From positions 1-5,406 of the forward strand of contig CAKTFF010000178.1 of assembly GCA_934553185.1 (NCBI GenBank): a DNA stretch of 5,406 bases, written 5' to 3'. The translations under genes were made by a program, and so were the position numbers. The notes below the pieces were generated by a model that saw only the letters and a program-made list of their open reading frames with translations, ran no database searches and had not been told where the DNA came from. Below, piece by piece: positions 1 to 3,396 of the stretch. The DNA is from an uncultured Devosia sp. Its GTDB lineage: Bacteria > Pseudomonadota > Alphaproteobacteria > Rhizobiales > Devosiaceae. Position 1 is the first letter of the stretch. Every line of letters starts with the position of its first letter.

Positions 1-837
1 CATCCCGACATGCCGCAGTTCCATTCCATGGTGCGCGACTGTGCGGCAGAGCTTGCGGCGACGGGAAAGAAGGCGCGCGAGCTTGGCCTTCGCCTGTCGT
101 TTCACCCGAGCCAGTTCGTGGTGCTCAACAGCCCCGATCCCGAACTGATCCGCAAGAGCGTGTGGGATTTGACTTCGCAGGCCGAAATGCTGGACCTGAT
201 GGAACTGGGGCCGGAAGCCGTCATGGTGATCCATGTCGGCGGCGTCTATGACGACAAGGACGCGGCCCGCGCGCGCTGGGTCGAGACCTGGCCAACCTTG
301 CCCGAACCAGTGCGCCGCCGCCTCGTGCTCGAACATGACGACCTGCGGTTTTCCGCAGCAGATGTTCTGTGGATCAACGAGCATACGGGCGTTCGGCTGA
401 TTTTTGATCACCAGCATTTCTGGTGCCTCAACCCAGAAGGCGCCGGGATGCGGGAAACGGTTGAAAAAATCCTGCGCACCTGGCCGGACGATGTGCGGCC
501 CAAGCTGCATTTTTCGTCGCCGCGCACCGAGCTGCGTCAGCTTGTGCGCAAGGATCGGAAAACGGGCAAGAACGTCACGGTCAATGCGGCGCCGGTCTGG
601 ACGGGCCATGCCGACTTCGTGCAGCCGTTCGAGTTCATCAGCTTCATGCGGACAGTGGCAGGACTGGAATTTGACGTGATGCTGGAGGCCAAGGTCAAGG
701 ATCTGGCGCTAATCAGGCTGCGGCCAGACCTCCTGCGCTATGCACCCGATGTCGCCGCGCGGTTCGGGTTGACGCCTGCTCAGCAGGCCGCCTTCGACCA
801 GGAGGAAGCTAGCGTGCTGGTGAGCGAAGACGCCTAA
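1..837 (+). CDS. uvsE: UV damage endonuclease (UvsE/UvdE family), 5' end cut by window edge
   Basis: The frame is open from base 1 to TAA at 835-837, giving 278 visible residues, and the true start lies upstream. UVDE enzymes are TIM-barrel, metal-dependent endonucleases that nick DNA 5' to UV photoproducts and other distortions, starting excision repair. Numbering from the Met at base 10, the expected ligands appear in order with spacing close to that I recall for the Thermus enzyme: H32 (FHPSQF), H75 (HVGG), E108 (EHDD), D133 and H136 (FDHQH), K165 and H167 (KLH), H200 (GHADF) and E226 (MLEAK). K165 matches the lysine reported as modified in the Thermus structure. About 65-70 N-terminal residues, including an early ligand histidine, should lie off the window. 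The KLH-to-GHADF interval is 33 residues, about 20 longer than in Thermus. The Met at base 10 is internal, not the start. The stop overlaps that of the convergent gene. No SOS box can be judged because the promoter is absent. Confidence 0.9.
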   Translation, partial: HPDMPQFHSMVRDCAAELAATGKKARELGLRLSFHPSQFVVLNSPDPELIRKSVWDLTSQAEMLDLMELGPEAVMVIHVGGVYDDKDAARARWVETWPTLPEPVRRRLVLEHDDLRFSAADVLWINEHTGVRLIFDHQHFWCLNPEGAGMRETVEKILRTWPDDVRPKLHFSSPRTELRQLVRKDRKTGKNVTVNAAPVWTGHADFVQPFEFISFMRTVAGLEFDVMLEAKVKDLALIRLRPDLLRYAPDVAARFGLTPAQQAAFDQEEASVLVSEDA

Positions 838-1283
838 AGAACGCGGATCATCACGGCGCCGGCCACTAGCAGCACGGCGCCCATGATCCGGCCGAGGGTG
901 ATTTCCCGCACGGCCATGCCCATGAAGCCGACCTTGTCGAGGACCATGCCGCCCACGAGTTGCCCGGCGACCGACAGCGCCATCACGGCCGCCGCGCCGA
1001 TCATGGGCGTCAGCATGATGTTGGAAAAAACGTAGAACGCGCCGAGCACACCGCCGGCGACAAAGGTCCAGGGGGCCGGCGCGCCGAAGTTGATCGGCGT
1101 TGTCGTGACGTGGCTATAGATCAGCGCAATGGTCCACAGGAGGATGGCACCGGCGACAAAGGACACGCCGGCAGCCGCGATCGGCACGCCGAGGCTGCGG
1201 CCGAGTTGGGCATTGATCGGCGCCTGGGTGGCAATACAGGCGCCGGCGACGATGCCCATCAGGGCCCAAAGAATGGTGTCCAT
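834..1283 (-). CDS. DMT-superfamily small membrane protein, DUF606/YdcZ family
   Basis: This is a 149-residue inner-membrane protein with five predicted hydrophobic helices and short loops, the usual size for the DUF606 (YdcZ) group of the drug/metabolite transporter superfamily. Family hallmarks are visible: TQAPINAQLG after helix 1, SFVAGA in helix 2, GGVLGAFYV in helix 3, IGAAAVMALSVAGQL in helix 4, and GRIMGAVLLVAGA in helix 5. The substrate is unknown for the family and nothing here reveals it. The frame is open up to an ATG at 1352, but a strong terminator-like hairpin (1309-1340) lies in that extension, and the family begins about at MDTILWALMG, so I choose ATG at 1283. Alternatives are ATG at 1295 or TTG at 1289. 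TTG has the better distance (7 nt) from GGGGG at 1297-1301. The stop TAG (834-836) overlaps the stop of the convergent uvsE gene. No promoter fits between the hairpin and the start, so expression probably needs read-through or an internal promoter in the cyclophilin gene. Confidence 0.85.
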   Translation of the reverse strand: MDTILWALMGIVAGACIATQAPINAQLGRSLGVPIAAAGVSFVAGAILLWTIALIYSHVTTTPINFGAPAPWTFVAGGVLGAFYVFSNIMLTPMIGAAAVMALSVAGQLVGGMVLDKVGFMGMAVREITLGRIMGAVLLVAGAVMIRVL

Positions 1284-1301
1284 GCGCAATCCCATACCCC
1301 C

Positions 1302-1340
1302 AAACGAAAAGGACCCCTGGGGTTTGCCCCAGAGGTCCTT
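1302..1340 (-). terminator. Rho-independent terminator downstream of the cytoplasmic cyclophilin gene
   Basis: Bases 1309-1322 pair with 1327-1340 (13 pairs, one C-A mismatch at 1316/1333) around the four-base loop 1323-1326. Read on the minus strand, the stem GGACCTCTGGGG / CCCCAGGGGTCC is followed at once by TTTTCGTTT. It begins 22 bases past the stop of the cyclophilin gene, the classic place for an intrinsic terminator. The plus-strand side also has a T-rich tail (TTCTTGTTT), so it could act both ways. It ends only 18 bases before the preferred start of the DUF606 gene, so it could also serve as an attenuator for that gene. Confidence 0.8.
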
Positions 1341-1361
1341 CTTGTTTGCCATGAGTCGCCG

Positions 1362-1877
1362 TTAGGCGGCGAGGTCGGCCGCAACCTTGACCGACAGCAT
1401 CTTGTCGGGGTTGATCACGGGCTCGCCGCGCTTGATCTGGTCGACATTGTCCATGCCTTCAATGACCTGGCCCCAGACGGTGTACTGCTTGTTGAGGAAC
1501 CCAGCATCGCCAAAGCAGATGAAGAACTGCGAATTGGCCGAATCGGGGCTCTGCGAGCGGGCCATGGAGGCCGTGCCGCGAACATGAGGCTCGGCGTTGA
1601 ACTCGGCCTTGATGTTTGGGTACTTGGAGCCACCGGTGCCGGTGCGCGCGGGGTTGAACTCGGGCAGGTTGGAATTGCCGAACTGCACGTCGCCGGTCTG
1701 GGCCATGAAGCCGTCGATCACGCGATGAAACACGACGCCATCGTAAGCGCCTTCACGAGCAAGCTTCTTGATGTGCTCGACATGGCCGGGCGCCAGGTCG
1801 GGACGCATGGCGATAACGACCTTGCCCTTGGTGGTTTCGATGACGAGGGTGTTTTCGGGATCAGCGTAATCAGCCAT
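1362..1877 (-). CDS. ppiB: Cyclophilin-type peptidyl-prolyl cis-trans isomerase, cytoplasmic
   Basis: This 171-residue protein is a complete single-domain cyclophilin (EC 5.2.1.8) that speeds cis-trans isomerisation of Xaa-Pro bonds during folding. It has no signal peptide (starts MADYADPENT), so it should be cytosolic. Active-site residues match human CypA R55, F60, Q63, Q111 and F113 as R52, F57 and Q60 (FHRVIDGFMAQTGD) and Q117 and F119 (NSQFFI). The human W121 position appears to be Phe (GFLNKQ), as in many bacterial cyclophilins with low cyclosporin affinity. The ATG at 1875-1877 has no clear Shine-Dalgarno sequence (GAAAG lies about 9-13 bases upstream), but the N-terminus fits the family. 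It follows the exported paralogue by 227 bases in the same direction, with a possible promoter of its own in the gap and a strong terminator behind it. The ppiB symbol is by analogy with the cytoplasmic E. coli enzyme. Confidence 0.93.
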   Translation of the reverse strand: MADYADPENTLVIETTKGKVVIAMRPDLAPGHVEHIKKLAREGAYDGVVFHRVIDGFMAQTGDVQFGNSNLPEFNPARTGTGGSKYPNIKAEFNAEPHVRGTASMARSQSPDSANSQFFICFGDAGFLNKQYTVWGQVIEGMDNVDQIKRGEPVINPDKMLSVKVAADLAA

Positions 1878-1910
1878 GAGGGCAACTTTCGGTTTGATGG
1901 TGTGAAGGGG

Positions 1911-1939
1911 ATTTAGGGGGATTGGGGGAACGGCGCAAG
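1911..1939 (-). promoter_or_regulatory. Possible sigma-70-type promoter for the cytoplasmic cyclophilin gene
   Basis: On the minus strand, CTTGCG (1939-1934) and CTAAAT (1916-1911) are separated by 17 bases, resembling the alphaproteobacterial housekeeping pattern CTTGAC-N17-CTATAT. Transcription would start near 1904, leaving a leader of roughly 27 bases before the ATG at 1877. Both boxes carry mismatches, and the call rests on spacing and position alone. The palindromic repeat upstream, which could block read-through from coaD/ppiA, makes a local promoter more plausible. Confidence 0.35.
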
Positions 1940-1970
1940 TTTGGTTTCAATGCACGCGGTTCTCAGTCGA

Positions 1971-2070
1971 CACCCTCCCCCTTGCGGGGAGGGATCAAGG
2001 GTGGGGGATGTTTGGCCCGGATATTGGGGCTCTCAACACCCCCTCCCAACCTCCCCCGTCGAGGGGGAGG
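1971..2070. repeat. Intergenic palindromic repeat forming three stem-loops
   Basis: The gap between the two cyclophilin genes holds a C/G-rich element with three nested palindromes. Hairpin 1 pairs CCCTCCCC (1973-1980) with GGGGAGGG (1986-1993) around CTTGC. Hairpin 3 pairs CCTCCCCC (2050-2057) with GGGGGAGG (2063-2070) around GTCGA. Between them, GGGTGGGGGATGTT (2000-2013) pairs imperfectly with AACACCCCCTCCC (2035-2047), with one bulge and one T-T mismatch, closing a loop around GGCCCGG. The outer hairpins are inverted versions of each other, so the whole element is roughly an inverted repeat. It has no coding potential I trust. It looks like the dispersed intergenic palindromes common in Rhizobiales genomes. 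No U-tract follows on either strand, so it is not a standard intrinsic terminator, though it may stabilise the 3' end of the coaD-ppiA transcript. Confidence 0.75.
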
Positions 2071-2104
2071 AGCAGCGCAGTGGGTGCGGCTTATTTGAGG
2101 TGTC

Positions 2105-2698
2105 CTACCTATACTCGATCTTGGCCAAAACGATCTTGTCCGGGTTGGCAACGGCGCCGTTCTGGTCCTGCGGGCCCTTTTCGAGGCCGTCGATCAGGTC
2201 CATGCCCGACACGACCTTGCCAAAGACGGTGTACTGCCCGTCAAGGAAGCTGGCATCGGCATAGGTGATGAAGAATTGTGAGTTGAACGAGTTGGGGTCC
2301 TGCGAGCGGGCTGCCCCGACAGCGCCGCGCACAAAGCTCTCGCTGTTGAACTCGGCTTCCACATCGGGAAGTTCTGAGCCGCCCATGCCGGCGCGGGTGA
2401 GGTCGAAGCCTTCCGCCCCGGTCTTGCCAAAGGCGACGTCGCCGGTCTGGGCCATGAAGCCGTCGATGACGCGGTGGAAGACGACGCCGTCATAGGCGCC
2501 TTCGCCGGTCAGCGCGATGATGCGCTCCACATGCTTGGGAGCGATGGCAGGCAGCAGTTCAATATCGACCGAGCCGCCTTCCAGCGTCAGCAGCAGGTGC
2601 GGCGTGCCGGTCTGGGTCTGGGCCATCGCGGGCATTGCGGACAGCGCCGTGGCGCCGATAACGAGGGCGCCGAACAGGCGACGGGTAATGGACATCAT
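2105..2698 (-). CDS. ppiA: Cyclophilin-type peptidyl-prolyl cis-trans isomerase, exported (periplasmic)
   Basis: This 197-residue cyclophilin (EC 5.2.1.8) carries an N-terminal signal peptide: MMSITRR, a hydrophobic stretch from about residue 8 to 22, then AMA before Q27 as a likely signal peptidase I site. The mature enzyme should fold proteins in the periplasm. The TRRLF at residues 5-9 resembles a twin-arginine motif, so the export route is uncertain. Active-site equivalents are R76, F81 and Q84 (FHRVIDGFMAQTGD) and NSQFFI further on. The start overlaps the coaD stop as ATGA. A second ATG follows immediately at 2693-2695. The AAGAG upstream sits 3 bases from the first ATG and 6 from the second, so the second may be the real start. 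It is a tandem paralogue of the cytoplasmic cyclophilin downstream and shares 23 identical residues around the active site. It is probably cotranscribed with, and translationally coupled to, coaD. Confidence 0.93.
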   Translation of the reverse strand: MMSITRRLFGALVIGATALSAMPAMAQTQTGTPHLLLTLEGGSVDIELLPAIAPKHVERIIALTGEGAYDGVVFHRVIDGFMAQTGDVAFGKTGAEGFDLTRAGMGGSELPDVEAEFNSESFVRGAVGAARSQDPNSFNSQFFITYADASFLDGQYTVFGKVVSGMDLIDGLEKGPQDQNGAVANPDKIVLAKIEYR

Positions 2699-3189
2699 TT
2701 GCTCTTGAGGGCCTTGAGAACAATTTGCGGGACGAAGGCGGAAATATCGCCGCCCATTTCGGCGATTTGCCGCACCAATGTGGCCGAGATGTGCCGAACC
2801 GGGGGACTGGAGGGAAGAAACACGGTCTGCAGGTCCGGCGCCATCTGCGCGTTCATGCCCACCATCTGCATTTCGTAGTTGTAGTCGGTGGTGTCGCGCA
2901 GGCCGCGAATGATGAGCTTGGCGCCATGCTCGCGTGCGGCATTGACCATCAGGCCGGAGAAATCGACAATGCTGAACTCAGTGTCGGTCCGCTTGCCCAC
3001 CGGGGCCAGAACCTGCTCGAGGATGGCGATGCGGTCCTCGTGGGCAAAGAGCGGGTTTTTCTTGGTGGCGCTGACGCCCACCGCCACGACCAGCGTATCG
3101 ACCAGCTTGCAGGCGCGCTCGATCACGTCGAGATGGCCATTGGTCAGCGGATCGAACGAGCCCGGATAAAAGCCGACCAGCTTGCCCAT
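2695..3189 (-). CDS. coaD: Pantetheine-phosphate adenylyltransferase (PPAT, CoaD)
   Basis: This 164-residue protein is the normal length for bacterial PPAT (EC 2.7.7.3), a hexameric cytosolic nucleotidyltransferase that joins 4'-phosphopantetheine and ATP to make dephospho-CoA and pyrophosphate, the penultimate step of CoA synthesis. The diagnostic motifs are all present: YPGSFDPLTNGHLD at residues 8-21, containing the T/HxGH nucleotide-binding signature (T16-H19); the substrate lysine near K43 (TKKNPLF); RGLRDTTDYNYEMQM from R95; and ISATLVRQIAEMGGD near the C-terminus, the usual ISSxxVRxxxxxGGD motif with Ala-Thr in place of Ser-Ser. The ATG at 3187-3189 has a strong Shine-Dalgarno sequence, AAGGGGG, 7 bases upstream. 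The stop TGA overlaps the start of the exported cyclophilin gene. A 207-base repeat-bearing gap separates it from gyrA upstream, so an independent promoter is likely, although I could not identify a convincing one. Confidence 0.97.
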   Translation of the reverse strand: MGKLVGFYPGSFDPLTNGHLDVIERACKLVDTLVVAVGVSATKKNPLFAHEDRIAILEQVLAPVGKRTDTEFSIVDFSGLMVNAAREHGAKLIIRGLRDTTDYNYEMQMVGMNAQMAPDLQTVFLPSSPPVRHISATLVRQIAEMGGDISAFVPQIVLKALKSK

Positions 3190-3196
3190 GTGTGTT

Positions 3197-3203
3197 CCCC
3201 CTT
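3197..3203 (-). promoter_or_regulatory. Strong ribosome binding site of coaD
   Basis: On the minus strand the bases read AAGGGGG, placed 7 bases before the ATG at 3189. This fixes the coaD start and rules out extensions upstream. It is the clearest Shine-Dalgarno sequence in the window. Confidence 0.8.
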
Positions 3204-3259
3204 TTTGTTGGAAGGGTTTTTGTCATGGGGAGATGGTCAAGGCAAGGCGGGGTGCTGAG

Positions 3260-3298
3260 AGCGCCCTCGTGGTGAGCCTGTCGAACCACGAGGGCGCT
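3260..3298. repeat. REP-like palindrome, copy 1 (14-bp perfect stem, 11-nt loop)
   Basis: AGCGCCCTCGTGGT (3260-3273) pairs perfectly with ACCACGAGGGCGCT (3285-3298) around the 11-base loop GAGCCTGTCGA (3274-3284). The loop is one base different from the reverse complement of the loop in copy 2, so the two elements belong to one family and face in opposite directions. The TGAGC-TTGTCGAA core is a dispersed intergenic repeat I recall in many alphaproteobacterial genomes. It lies between coaD and gyrA and carries no gene. Confidence 0.8.
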
Positions 3299-3315
3299 TG
3301 CACTGAACGTGCCAC

Positions 3316-3348
3316 GACCTCGTCCTTCGACAAGCTCAGGATGAGGTC
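3316..3348. repeat. REP-like palindrome, copy 2 (11-bp stem, 11-nt loop), inverted to copy 1
   Basis: GACCTCGTCCT (3316-3326) pairs with AGGATGAGGTC (3338-3348), ten Watson-Crick pairs and one G-T, around TCGACAAGCTC (3327-3337). The core CCTTCGACAAGCTCAGG is a recurrent motif in alphaproteobacterial intergenic regions. Stem sequences differ from copy 1 while the loop is conserved, the pattern expected of a mobile or structure-selected REP family. The two copies are 17 bases apart, head to head. Confidence 0.8.
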
Positions 3349-3360
3349 TACTGGTTTCGC

Positions 3361-3391
3361 AAAGAAGGTGGAGGGCGCCGCAGCGCCCTTC
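3361..3391 (-). terminator. Probable gyrA terminator
   Basis: Just past the gyrA stop (TGA at 3399-3397), AGGGCGC (3372-3378) pairs with GCGCCCT (3383-3389) around a four-base loop, extended by a G-T and a G-C pair (3371/3390, 3370/3391). On the minus strand the stem is followed by ACCTTCTTT, a broken and weak T-tract. Position and stem strength support a terminator; the poor tail means that termination may be partial, with the REP-like hairpins further on adding to it. Confidence 0.5.
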
Positions 3392-3396
3392 CCTTA

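Noticed and set aside
10..12. ATG at base 10 as the start of the UV endonuclease
   Set aside because: The frame is open to the window edge, and the family needs about 65-70 more residues, including another metal ligand, before the visible FHPSQF motif.
960..1916. A 318-codon open frame on the plus strand spanning the DUF606 and cytoplasmic cyclophilin genes
   Set aside because: It is fully antisense to two well-supported genes, its product is rich in Gly, Asp, Arg and His with no recognisable domain, and it crosses the terminator hairpin. Long antisense frames are expected at this GC content.
1941..2268. Open frames in both directions across the palindromic repeat between the cyclophilin genes
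   Set aside because: Their products are Pro/Ser/Arg-rich translations of the repeat and of the antisense of ppiA, with no ribosome site and no family resemblance.
3212..3240. Possible coaD promoter with TTGACC at 3240-3235 on the minus strand
   Set aside because: The -35-like box is good (5 of 6), but 17 bases further on the sequence is ACCCTT, and no acceptable -10 box occurs at 16-18 base spacing. It is recorded as a hint only.
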